13,334 nucleotides of DNA. Source: SHZI01 sp964391025 (lineage in GTDB: Bacteria; Pseudomonadota; Gammaproteobacteria; Steroidobacterales; GCA-2729495). Location: NCBI GenBank assembly GCA_964391025.1, contig CAYMKJ010000229.1, positions 1 through 13,334 of the forward strand. The letters run 5' to 3'. Each line of letters begins with the position of its first letter. The stretch's first letter is position 1. Shown one piece after another: positions 6,532 to 13,334 of this stretch. The notes under the pieces were generated by a model, which was not told where the DNA came from, made no database searches, and worked only from the letters and a program-made list of their open reading frames with translations. The position numbers and the translations under genes are program-made.

Positions 6532-7845
6532 TCAATAGCGGTAGTGATCCGGCTTGTAGGGGCCCTGAACCGGCACGCGGAGATAGTCGGCCTGCTTCTG
6601 GGTCAGCGTGGTCAGCTCCACGCCGATCTTCTTCAGGTGCAGGCGTGCGACCTTCTCGTCCAGGTACTTCGGCAGCACATAGACCTTCTTCTCGTACTTG
6701 GTCGGGTTTTGCCACAGATCCATCTGCGCCAGGACCTGGTTGGTGAAGGAGTTCGACATGACGAAGCTCGGGTGGCCCGTGCCACAACCGAGGTTCACCA
6801 GCCGGCCCTCGGCCAGGAGGATAAGCCGCTTGCCGTCGGGGAAGATGATGTGGTCCACCTGGGGCTTGATGTTGTCCCACTTGAGTTTGCGCAAGGACGC
6901 CACGTCGATCTCGCTGTCGAAGTGACCGATGTTGCAGACGATGGACTGGTTCTTCATCTTCGCCATGTGGTCGTAGGTGATCACGCCGAAATTGCCCGTG
7001 GCGCTGACGAAGATGTCGGCCTTGTCGCAGGCCTGGTCCAGGGTGACGACCCGGTAGCCTTCCATGGCCGCCTGCAGGGCGTTGATCGGATCGATCTCCG
7101 TGATCCAGACGGTGGCGCCGAGGCCGCGGAGAGACTGGGCGCAGCCCTTGCCGACGTCGCCGTAGCCGGCGACCACCGCGATCTTGCCGGCAATCATCAC
7201 GTCGGTGGCCCGCTTGATGCCATCCACCAGCGACTCGCGGCAGCCGTAGAGATTGTCGAACTTGGACTTGGTGACGGAGTCGTTGACATTAATGGCCGGG
7301 CACATCAGCCGGCCACCGGTAGCCATCTCGTAGAGCCGGCCGACACCGGTGGTGGTCTCCTCGGAGATGCCCCGGACATCCTTCATCAGTTCGGGATACT
7401 TGTCGTGCATGATGGCAGTCAGGTCGCCGCCGTCATCCAGAATCATGTTGGGCGCCCAGCCCCTGGGTCCGCGAATGGTCTGCTCGACACACCACCAGTA
7501 CTCCTCCTCGGTCTCGCCTTTCCAGGCGAACACCGGAACCCCGGCAGCAGCCACGGCGGAGGCGGCGTGATCCTGAGTGGAGAAGATGTTGCAGGACGAC
7601 CAGCGAACCTCCGCGCCCAGCTTGACCAGGGTCTCGATCAGGACGGCCGTCTGGATCGTCATGTGCAGGCAGCCGGCAATCCGGGCCCCCTTCAGCGGCT
7701 GCGACTTGCCGAACTCCTCGCAGAGGGCCATGAGCCCTGGCATCTCGGTTTCGGCAATCGCGATTTCCTTGCGACCCCACTCGGCGAGGCTCAAATCGGC
7801 GACGCGGAAGTCGTCCTTGCTGGCGAAAACAGGCTTGGTGCTCAT
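6532..7845 (-). CDS. ahcY: S-adenosylhomocysteine hydrolase
   Basis: AhcY splits S-adenosylhomocysteine reversibly into adenosine and homocysteine in the cytoplasm, relieving product inhibition of methyltransferases. Seen: CLHMTIQTAVLIETL (59-73), SSCNIFSTQDHAA, the SEETTTGVGRLY stretch (161-172), NDSVTKSKFDNLYGC and the NAD-binding GYGDVGKG (227-234). It ends in KPDHYRY, identical to the human enzyme; this tail reaches the NAD site of the neighbouring subunit in the tetramer. Length is 437, close to the 432 of the human form, so it lacks the extra segment of the roughly 470-residue bacterial forms. ATG 7845 has GAGGA a few bases upstream. It lies 50 bases after metK, probably in the same transcript. 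Its presence implies the one-step SAH route rather than dependence on Pfs/LuxS. Confidence 0.98.
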   Translation of the reverse strand: MSTKPVFASKDDFRVADLSLAEWGRKEIAIAETEMPGLMALCEEFGKSQPLKGARIAGCLHMTIQTAVLIETLVKLGAEVRWSSCNIFSTQDHAASAVAAAGVPVFAWKGETEEEYWWCVEQTIRGPRGWAPNMILDDGGDLTAIMHDKYPELMKDVRGISEETTTGVGRLYEMATGGRLMCPAINVNDSVTKSKFDNLYGCRESLVDGIKRATDVMIAGKIAVVAGYGDVGKGCAQSLRGLGATVWITEIDPINALQAAMEGYRVVTLDQACDKADIFVSATGNFGVITYDHMAKMKNQSIVCNIGHFDSEIDVASLRKLKWDNIKPQVDHIIFPDGKRLILLAEGRLVNLGCGTGHPSFVMSNSFTNQVLAQMDLWQNPTKYEKKVYVLPKYLDEKVARLHLKKIGVELTTLTQKQADYLRVPVQGPYKPDHYRY

Positions 7846-7895
7846 CGGGGCGTCCTCGGTTCTATGGGCTGGCAGTTCAATTCAGGGTGACGGAC

Positions 7896-9068
7896 TCAGC
7901 GCTTGCCGCGGGCATCCCGCTGCAGGGCTTCGGCCTTGTCAGTTCGTTCCCACGTGAAGTTCGGTTCTTCGCGGCCGAAGTGGCCATAGGCCGCCGTGGG
8001 CCGGTAGATGGGCCGGTGCAGATCCAGCATTTTACGGATGCCGTAGGGCGTCAGGTCGAAGTGCCTGCGGACCAGCTGGGTGAGCCGTTCCGGGCCGATC
8101 CTGCTGGTGCCGAAGGTATCCACGCTCACGGAGGTCGGTTCGGCGACGCCGATGGCGTAGGAGACCTGCACCTCGCAGCGGTCGGCAATGCCGGCGGCGA
8201 CGATGTTCTTGGCGACATAACGGGCGGCATAGGCGGCCGAACGGTCCACCTTCGTCGGGTCCTTGCCCGAGAACGCGCCGCCCCCATGGCGGGCCATGCC
8301 GCCGTAGGTGTCCACGATGATCTTGCGGCCGGTCAGGCCACAGTCGCCCATGGGTCCGCCGATCACGAAGGCGCCGGTCGGGTTGATGTGAATCTTGTCC
8401 TTCTTCAGCGAGGCAAACCATTTCTTGCCGATCACTGGTCGCAGGATCTCCTCGATCACGGCTTCGCGAATGGCCTTCTGATTGATGCCGGGCGCGTGCT
8501 GGGTGGACAGCACCACGGCATCGAGACCCACCGGCCTGTCGTCCTCGTAGACCACCGTGACCTGGCTCTTGGCGTCCGGCCGGAGCCACTTGAGCTTGCC
8601 CTTGCGGCGTACCTCGGACTGCCGCTTCACGAGCCGGTGGGCCAGGGTGATGGGCAACGGCATGAGCACGTCCGTTTCTTTCGCGGCGTAGCCGAACATC
8701 ATTCCCTGGTCACCGGCGCCCTGTGCGCGCTTCGACTTGCGCGCCACGCCCTGGGCGATATGGGTCGACTGCTTGCCGATGGCATTCAGCACGCCACACG
8801 AGTTGCCGTCGAAGCCCTTGTCCGAGTGGTCATAGCCGATGTCGCACACGACCTCGCGAACCAGCTTCTCGAGATCCACCCAGGCGTTGGTGGTGATTTC
8901 ACCGGAGACCAGAACGAAGCCTGTCTTGATCAACGTTTCACAGGCCACGCGGGATTCCGGTTCCTGGGCCAGGATGGCATCCAGGACGGCATCTGAAATC
9001 TGGTCCGCCATCTTGTCGGGGTGACCTTCGGAGACGGATTCGGAGGTAAAAAGCGTGCGGCTGCCCAT
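7896..9068 (-). CDS. metK: S-adenosylmethionine synthetase
   Basis: MetK makes SAM from methionine and ATP, releasing phosphate and pyrophosphate. The 390-residue product has every family signature: SVSEGHPDK (11-19) with the ATP- and metal-binding His and Asp, GAGDQGMMFGYA (117-128), GGPMGDCGLTGRK and the glycine-rich GGGAFSGKDPTKVDRS loop. Length is normal (E. coli 384). The upstream Shine-Dalgarno is poor (GGAC), but ATG 9068 gives the standard N-terminus just ahead of LFTSESV. It is first in a metK-ahcY unit and divergent from tkt. A consensus -10 at 9101-9106 gives a leader of only about 25-30 bases, leaving no room for a SAM- or SAH-sensing riboswitch. The pyrophosphate released could feed the PPi-phosphofructokinase, though that link is only inference. 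Confidence 0.98.
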   Translation of the reverse strand: MGSRTLFTSESVSEGHPDKMADQISDAVLDAILAQEPESRVACETLIKTGFVLVSGEITTNAWVDLEKLVREVVCDIGYDHSDKGFDGNSCGVLNAIGKQSTHIAQGVARKSKRAQGAGDQGMMFGYAAKETDVLMPLPITLAHRLVKRQSEVRRKGKLKWLRPDAKSQVTVVYEDDRPVGLDAVVLSTQHAPGINQKAIREAVIEEILRPVIGKKWFASLKKDKIHINPTGAFVIGGPMGDCGLTGRKIIVDTYGGMARHGGGAFSGKDPTKVDRSAAYAARYVAKNIVAAGIADRCEVQVSYAIGVAEPTSVSVDTFGTSRIGPERLTQLVRRHFDLTPYGIRKMLDLHRPIYRPTAAYGHFGREEPNFTWERTDKAEALQRDARGKR

Positions 9069-9100
9069 GGAGTGTCCGGTTGTGGTTATTTGGGGCGGGA

Positions 9101-9130
9101 ATTATAGACGCTGATGCAACGGCGTGTCGT
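9101..9130 (-). promoter_or_regulatory. Candidate sigma-70 promoter of metK
   Basis: On the minus strand a perfect -10, TATAAT (9101-9106), lies 18 bases from ACGACA (9125-9130), which matches the -35 consensus at four of six positions. Transcription would start near 9094, about 26 bases before the metK ATG. Confidence 0.6.
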
Positions 9131-9172
9131 CGCCCGGGCCGGCGGTGACATAAGCAGCGGTAGCCAACCCCG

Positions 9173-9201
9173 TTGCGGGTCCTCTACTGTTACGCGACAA
9201 T
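9173..9201 (+). promoter_or_regulatory. Candidate promoter of tkt-gap-pgk
   Basis: TTGCGG (9173-9178, three of six) and GACAAT (9196-9201, four of six) are separated by exactly 17 bases. The start would be near 9208, with a leader of about 57 bases. A GC hairpin, CGCCC-GCTGG-GGGCG (9205-9219), sits at this point. No T run follows it, so it is not a terminator. The promoter is a weak match but the best one in the gap. Confidence 0.4.
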
Positions 9202-9264
9202 GCGCGCCCGCTGGGGGCGTTAGCGAGCATTCCTCACCACTCGTCCCGGAGCGTTGGGGATTCC

Positions 9265-11292
9265 ATGCCAGCCACAGCCCGAACGTCCCGCCCTGCCGCC
9301 GAGCGCCGGAAGCTGGCCAATGCCATCCGTGTGCTCTCCCTGGACGCGGTCGAACAGGCCAGGTCCGGCCACCCCGGCATGCCCATGGGCATGGCCGACA
9401 TCGCCGAAGTGCTCTGGAACGACTACCTCCGGCACAACCCCGCCAACCCGGCCTGGCCCGACAGGGACCGCTTCGTGCTCTCGAACGGGCACGGGTCGAT
9501 GCTGCTGTATTCCCTCCTGAACCTGACCGGGTATCCGCTGTCCCTCGACGAAATCCGCCGGTTCCGGCAGCTGGGTGCCCACACCGCGGGGCATCCGGAG
9601 CGCGACCTGCATCTCGGCATCGAGACCACCACCGGCCCGCTGGGCCAGGGGCTGGCCAATGCAGTGGGCATGGCTCTGGCGGAAAAGTTGCTGGCCGCCG
9701 AGTTCAACCGGCCGGGCTTTCCCGTAGTGGATCACCACACCTGGGTGTTTCTCGGCGATGGCTGCCTGATGGAGGGCATTTCCCACGAGGCCTGCTCCCT
9801 GGCGGGCACGCTGGGCCTCGGCAAGCTGATTTGCCTCTACGATGACAACGGCATCTCGATCGACGGGCACGTCAGGAACTGGTTTGCCGACGACACACCG
9901 GCCCGCTTCCGCGCCTGCGGCTGGCACGTCGTCGCCGACGTGGACGGCCACAATCCCGAGGCCGTGAGCAAGGCGATCGAGTCGGCCCGCAACGAGACCG
10001 GCCGGCCTTCCCTGCTTTGCTGCAAGACCGTCATCGGCTGGGGTGCGCCCAACAAGCAGGGCACGGAAAGAGTGCATGGCGAAGCACTGGGCCCTGACGA
10101 GGCCGCCGCGGCCCGCAAATTCCTGGGCTGGACCGCGCCGCCGTTCGAGGTGCCGGCCGACATCCGGACCGGATGGGACGCCCACGCCGTCGGAGCGCGC
10201 CTTGAACAGCAGTGGCGCGACCTGTTTGCCGCCTATGGCCGGGACTATCCGGCGGCGGCTGGGGAGTTCGACCGGCGCATGGCCGGGAAACTGCCCGACA
10301 GCTGGCCGGCGTCTGCCGAAAGCGCGCTCGCCCGGATCGCGACGGACACGGCCGCCAAAGCCACGCGCAAATCCTCCGAGGACGCACTCAATGCCTTTGC
10401 GCCCAACCTGCCAGAACTGTTCGGCGGGTCTGCCGACCTGACCGGGTCCAACCTGACGCGCATCAGGGAGGCCGTCACGGTGGTTCCCAATCACGTGGCT
10501 GGCAACTACATCTCCTGGGGTGTCCGGGAGTTCGGCATGTCGGCGGCGATGAACGGCATGGTGGCGCACGGCGGCTACATTCCCTTCGGTGGCACCTTCC
10601 TGACCTTCTCCGACTACTCGCGAAATGCGCTGCGCATGGCGGCCCTGATGGAGCTCCGCTCTATCTTTGTCTTCACCCACGATTCGATCGGCCTCGGCGA
10701 AGACGGGCCGACCCACCAGTCCGTGGAGCACACCGCGAGCCTGCGGCTGATTCCCAATATGCGGGTCTGGCGACCCTGCGACGCGGTGGAGACCGCCGTC
10801 GCCTGGCAGGATGCCATCGAGCGGGCCAATGGTCCGAGCAGCCTCGTGCTGACCCGCCAGGCCTTGCCTGCCCAGCCGCGCCAGCCGGCGCAGGTCGCCG
10901 CCATCCGGCGCGGTGGCTATGTGCTCCGGGATGCCGCCCGCGTCGACCTGATCCTGATTGCCACCGGGTCGGAAGTGTCCCTCGCGGTTGCGGCTGCGGA
11001 CGCCCTCACCGCGAAGGGCCACGGCGTGCGCGTGGTTTCCATGCCGTGCCCGACGGTGTTCGCGGCCCAGGATGCGGCGTGGCGGGAGTCGGTGCTGCCG
11101 TCTGCCGTGCAGCGCCGGATCGCCATCGAGATGGGCGTGACCGAAACCTGGCATCGCTGGGTCGGTCCGGCGGGCCGCATCATCGGTCTCGACGTGTTCG
11201 GCAAGTCAGCCCCCGCCAGGGATCTGTTTCAGCACTTCGGTTTCACCCCGGAGCGCGTTGTGAAGGAAGCGCTGGAGTTGCTCGGCGCGTAG
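9265..11292 (+). CDS. tkt: Transketolase
   Basis: Transketolase moves two-carbon ketol units between sugar phosphates using thiamine diphosphate. It links the pentose phosphate pathway, and the Calvin cycle if present, to glycolysis. The 675-residue product (E. coli TktA 663) shows SGHPG (34-38), SNGHGS (73-78), GPLGQG (124-129) and the thiamine diphosphate/metal motif GDG (164-166) to DDN (193-195). The central pyrimidine-domain blocks YISWGVREFGM, GGTFLTFSDY and HDSIGLGEDGPTHQ are present, and the C-terminal domain is intact (ATGSEVSLA, GVTETWHRW). ATG 9265 has GGGGA at 9256-9260. It heads a tkt-gap-pgk group, with gap starting 19 bases after its stop. An order of this kind suits either gluconeogenesis or carbon fixation; the sequence does not decide which. 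Confidence 0.98.
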   Translation: MPATARTSRPAAERRKLANAIRVLSLDAVEQARSGHPGMPMGMADIAEVLWNDYLRHNPANPAWPDRDRFVLSNGHGSMLLYSLLNLTGYPLSLDEIRRFRQLGAHTAGHPERDLHLGIETTTGPLGQGLANAVGMALAEKLLAAEFNRPGFPVVDHHTWVFLGDGCLMEGISHEACSLAGTLGLGKLICLYDDNGISIDGHVRNWFADDTPARFRACGWHVVADVDGHNPEAVSKAIESARNETGRPSLLCCKTVIGWGAPNKQGTERVHGEALGPDEAAAARKFLGWTAPPFEVPADIRTGWDAHAVGARLEQQWRDLFAAYGRDYPAAAGEFDRRMAGKLPDSWPASAESALARIATDTAAKATRKSSEDALNAFAPNLPELFGGSADLTGSNLTRIREAVTVVPNHVAGNYISWGVREFGMSAAMNGMVAHGGYIPFGGTFLTFSDYSRNALRMAALMELRSIFVFTHDSIGLGEDGPTHQSVEHTASLRLIPNMRVWRPCDAVETAVAWQDAIERANGPSSLVLTRQALPAQPRQPAQVAAIRRGGYVLRDAARVDLILIATGSEVSLAVAAADALTAKGHGVRVVSMPCPTVFAAQDAAWRESVLPSAVQRRIAIEMGVTETWHRWVGPAGRIIGLDVFGKSAPARDLFQHFGFTPERVVKEALELLGA

Positions 11293-11311
11293 TAGTCAAG
11301 GAGACATTCGA

Positions 11312-12325
11312 ATGCCCGTCAAAGTCGCCATCAATGGCTACGGCCGCATCGGCCGCAATGTTCTGCGTGCCCTCTACGAGGCGAAGCGCACCGGCGAGAT
11401 TGCCATTGTCGCTCTCAACGACCTGGGCGACGCGAATACCAACGCGCACCTGACGCGCCACGACACAGCCCACGGCAAGTTTCCGGGGACCATTGCGGTG
11501 GATGGCGACTGCATGGTGGTGAACGGGGACAGGATCCGGGTGCTGGCCAAGCGCAATCCCGCGGAACTGCCCTGGGGTGAGCTGGGCGTGGACGTCGTGC
11601 TCGAGTGCACGGGCCTGTTTACGAGCAAGGAAAAAGCTGCCGCGCACCTGAAGGCCGGAGCAAAGAAGGTGATCATCTCCGCGCCAGGCGGCAAGGACGT
11701 GGATGCCACGATCGTTTACGGCGTGAATCACCAGTCGCTGAAAGCGTCCCACACGGTCATCTCCAACGCCTCCTGCACGACCAACTGCCTGGCGCCGCTG
11801 GTCAAGCCGTTGCACGAGAAACTGGGCCTGGTGCAGGGACTGATGACGACGATCCACGCCTACACCAACGACCAGGTGCTGACCGACGTGTATCACGAGG
11901 ATCTGCGGCGGGCCCGCTCTGCCACCCAGTCGATGATTCCGACCAAGACGGGGGCTGCATCGGCTGTCGGCCTCGTGCTCCCGGAGCTGAACGGCAAACT
12001 GGACGGCTTCGCCATGCGCGTGCCGACTATTAACGTCTCGGTGGTGGACCTGACGTTCACCGCGTCCCGGGCGACGACCGTGGAAGAGGTTAACGGCATT
12101 CTCAAGGCGGCTTCCGAGGGCGACCTGAAGGGCATCCTCGGTTACAACACGGAGCCGCTCGTCTCGGTCGACTTTAACCACGATCCGCGCAGTTCCATTT
12201 TCGATGCCACGCAAACGCGGGTTTGTGGCGGCACGCTCGTCAAGGTTTTGAGCTGGTACGACAACGAGTGGGGCTTTTCCAACCGTATGCTCGACACCAC
12301 CCTCGCACTCATCCAGGCAAAATGA
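11312..12325 (+). CDS. gap: Glyceraldehyde-3-phosphate dehydrogenase, type I
   Basis: This enzyme reversibly oxidises glyceraldehyde 3-phosphate with phosphate to 1,3-bisphosphoglycerate in the cytoplasm. Seen in 337 residues: the Rossmann motif GYGRIG (9-14), Asp37 in the NDL at the end of the second strand (which usually indicates NAD rather than NADP), catalytic Cys155 in ASCTTNC, its His182 partner in TTIHAYTNDQ, and YDNEWGFSNRM near the end. Some stretches, such as LVSVDFNHDP and MLDTTLA, recall erythrose-4-phosphate dehydrogenase (Epd). The HAYTNDQ, IPTKTGAA and LNGKLDG blocks are those of Gap, so I prefer gap. The Shine-Dalgarno AAGGAGA just before the start is the strongest in the window, which suits high expression. 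The stop overlaps the pgk ATG (ATGA). Confidence 0.96.
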   Translation: MPVKVAINGYGRIGRNVLRALYEAKRTGEIAIVALNDLGDANTNAHLTRHDTAHGKFPGTIAVDGDCMVVNGDRIRVLAKRNPAELPWGELGVDVVLECTGLFTSKEKAAAHLKAGAKKVIISAPGGKDVDATIVYGVNHQSLKASHTVISNASCTTNCLAPLVKPLHEKLGLVQGLMTTIHAYTNDQVLTDVYHEDLRRARSATQSMIPTKTGAASAVGLVLPELNGKLDGFAMRVPTINVSVVDLTFTASRATTVEEVNGILKAASEGDLKGILGYNTEPLVSVDFNHDPRSSIFDATQTRVCGGTLVKVLSWYDNEWGFSNRMLDTTLALIQAK

Positions 12326-13334
12326 CGACTAACGTTTTGCGGATGACCGACCAGAGCCTCGCCGGCAAGCGGGTGCTCATCCGCGTGGATTTCAACGTGC
12401 CGGTGAAGAACGGCCGTGTGACCAGTGAGGCGCGCATCCTGGCGGCGTTACCCACCATCCGCCTGGCACTGGCGCGCGGCGCCGCCGTAATCCTGCTCTC
12501 GCATCTGGGGCGCCCCAAGGAGGGGATCTTCGCTCCGGAGTTGTCGCTGCGGCCGGTCGCGAACCGGCTGGCAGAACTGCTGGGTCAGCCTGTGCCGCTG
12601 GTGCGGGACTGGCTCCGGGGTTTCGAGATTGCTGACGGCGAAGTGGTGCTCTGCGAGAACGTGCGCTTCAATCCTGGTGAGAAGAAGAACTCGCCGACGC
12701 TCGCCAGGCAGATGGCGAAACTGTGCGACATCTTCGTGATGGACGCGTTCGGCACGGCCCACCGGGCCGAGGCCAGCACCCACGGCGTCGCGAAGTACGC
12801 GCCCGTGGCCTGTGCCGGCCCGCTGCTAATGGCGGAGCTCGAGGCACTCGAGCGGGTGCTGCGCAAGCCAACGCGACCTGTCGTCGCCATCGTCGGTGGT
12901 TCCAAGGTCTCAACCAAGCTCACGGTGCTGAAATCCCTGGCGCGGCAGGTTGATCAATTGATCGTCGGCGGCGGGATCGCCAATACCTTCATCGCGGCCG
13001 CCGGGCATGCGGTGGGCAAATCGCTCTACGAGAAGGGCCTGGTCGGCGAGGCCCGGCGTCTGGCTGGCAAGGGCTTTCGGGCTTCCATCCCCGTGCCGAC
13101 CGACGTGGTCGTGGCGAAGGCCGTTTCCCAGAAGGCGGCGGCGGCCACCCGCTCTGTGAGCAAGGTGGGTCCGAACGATCTGATCCTCGACATCGGGCCG
13201 CGCACGGCCGAGCTCTACGCCCGGCTCATCGCCCGGGCCGGGACCATCATCTGGAACGGTCCCCTGGGGGTCTTTGAGATCGACAAGTTCGGTCGCGGCA
13301 CGAAGCGGGTCGCCCGGGCGGTGGCCCAAGCCAC
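12322..13334 (+). CDS. pgk: Phosphoglycerate kinase (3' end outside window)
   Basis: Pgk transfers phosphate reversibly between 1,3-bisphosphoglycerate and ADP. ATG 12322 overlaps the gap stop at ATGA, so translation is probably coupled; only AGG (12316-12318) serves as a weak Shine-Dalgarno. Upstream residues MTTNVLR precede MTDQSLAGKRV, which matches the start region of E. coli Pgk. The frame is open to the right edge: 337 residues of an expected 390 or so. Seen: substrate-binding RVDFNVP (21-27), SHLGRP (60-65), ENVRFNPGEKK, MDAFGTAHRAEASTHG, the hinge-side IVGGSKVSTKL, and WNGPLGVFE near the edge. The nucleotide-phosphate loops GGGDT and TGGGA expected at the C-terminus lie beyond the window. 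Confidence 0.98.
   Translation, partial: MTTNVLRMTDQSLAGKRVLIRVDFNVPVKNGRVTSEARILAALPTIRLALARGAAVILLSHLGRPKEGIFAPELSLRPVANRLAELLGQPVPLVRDWLRGFEIADGEVVLCENVRFNPGEKKNSPTLARQMAKLCDIFVMDAFGTAHRAEASTHGVAKYAPVACAGPLLMAELEALERVLRKPTRPVVAIVGGSKVSTKLTVLKSLARQVDQLIVGGGIANTFIAAAGHAVGKSLYEKGLVGEARRLAGKGFRASIPVPTDVVVAKAVSQKAAAATRSVSKVGPNDLILDIGPRTAELYARLIARAGTIIWNGPLGVFEIDKFGRGTKRVARAVAQA

Noticed and set aside
6526..7890. A 454-codon plus-strand frame, and another at 7887-8996, opposite ahcY and metK
   Set aside because: Both mirror highly conserved enzymes on the minus strand and show no family motifs of their own.
9069..9264. A SAH or SAM riboswitch upstream of metK-ahcY
   Set aside because: I looked for the SAH-motif core (CGCUGCRRC and GACGCUC-like arms) and for SAM-type junctions and saw neither. 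The best promoter also leaves too short a leader.
9220..11154. A 644-codon open frame on the minus strand opposite tkt
   Set aside because: Its translation is Gly/Arg/His-rich with no recognisable domain, and the plus strand encodes an intact transketolase. Long antisense frames are common in GC-rich genes.
11312..12325. Erythrose-4-phosphate dehydrogenase (epd) instead of gap
   Set aside because: Some stretches resemble Epd, and epd sits before pgk in E. coli, but the active-site and S-loop blocks (HAYTNDQ, IPTKTGAA) are those of glyceraldehyde-3-phosphate dehydrogenase.
1..13334. Mobile elements, phage genes, CRISPR, toxin-antitoxin or defence systems
   Set aside because: No transposase, integrase, direct-repeat array, inverted terminal repeats or composition shift was seen. 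Apart from the uncharacterised membrane, LON-domain and TraB/GumN proteins, every gene is a core metabolic or housekeeping gene.

Overview
This window is GC-rich chromosomal DNA with densely packed housekeeping genes and no sign of mobile DNA, CRISPR arrays, tRNA or rRNA genes. Mpl (murein peptide recycling), CpdA, a pyrophosphate-type phosphofructokinase and a tkt-gap-pgk cluster together point to a gammaproteobacterium, perhaps an autotrophic, methylotrophic or related environmental lineage. The taxon is inferred from gene content and cannot be fixed further from the sequence alone.

Layout, left to right. (1) 1-1250, minus: a PPi-dependent 6-phosphofructokinase, cut by the window edge and divergent from adenylate kinase (adk, 1332-1973, plus, probably with a TTG start). 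(2) 2059-4770, plus: a close-packed run of a small polytopic membrane protein, mpl, a stand-alone LON-domain protein (overlapping mpl at GTGA) and a 54-residue rubredoxin. (3) 4767-6424, minus: a two-gene unit, cpdA followed by an exported TraB/GumN-family protein. Its last stop codon shares the palindrome CTAG with the rubredoxin stop. (4) 6532-9068, minus: metK followed by ahcY, two steps of the S-adenosylmethionine cycle. (5) 9265-13334, plus: tkt, gap and pgk, with pgk cut by the right edge.

How the genes fit together. The tkt-gap-pgk group and the phosphofructokinase cover sugar-phosphate interconversion and lower glycolysis, gluconeogenesis or the Calvin cycle. adk beside the PPi enzyme ties this to the adenylate and pyrophosphate balance. 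MetK makes SAM, and AhcY removes the S-adenosylhomocysteine left after methylation. Mpl returns recycled murein tripeptide to UDP-MurNAc. CpdA hydrolyses cAMP.

No stretch longer than 300 bases lacks a gene. The longest gap is the 196-base divergent control region between metK and tkt (9069-9264). It holds a good metK promoter candidate, a weaker tkt promoter candidate and a small hairpin. I found no convincing undescribed system. The most interesting points are a half-changed metal/hydrogen-bond tetrad in the Adk LID, an in-frame 15-base repeat in mpl, the shared CTAG stop and a possibly leaderless cpdA.
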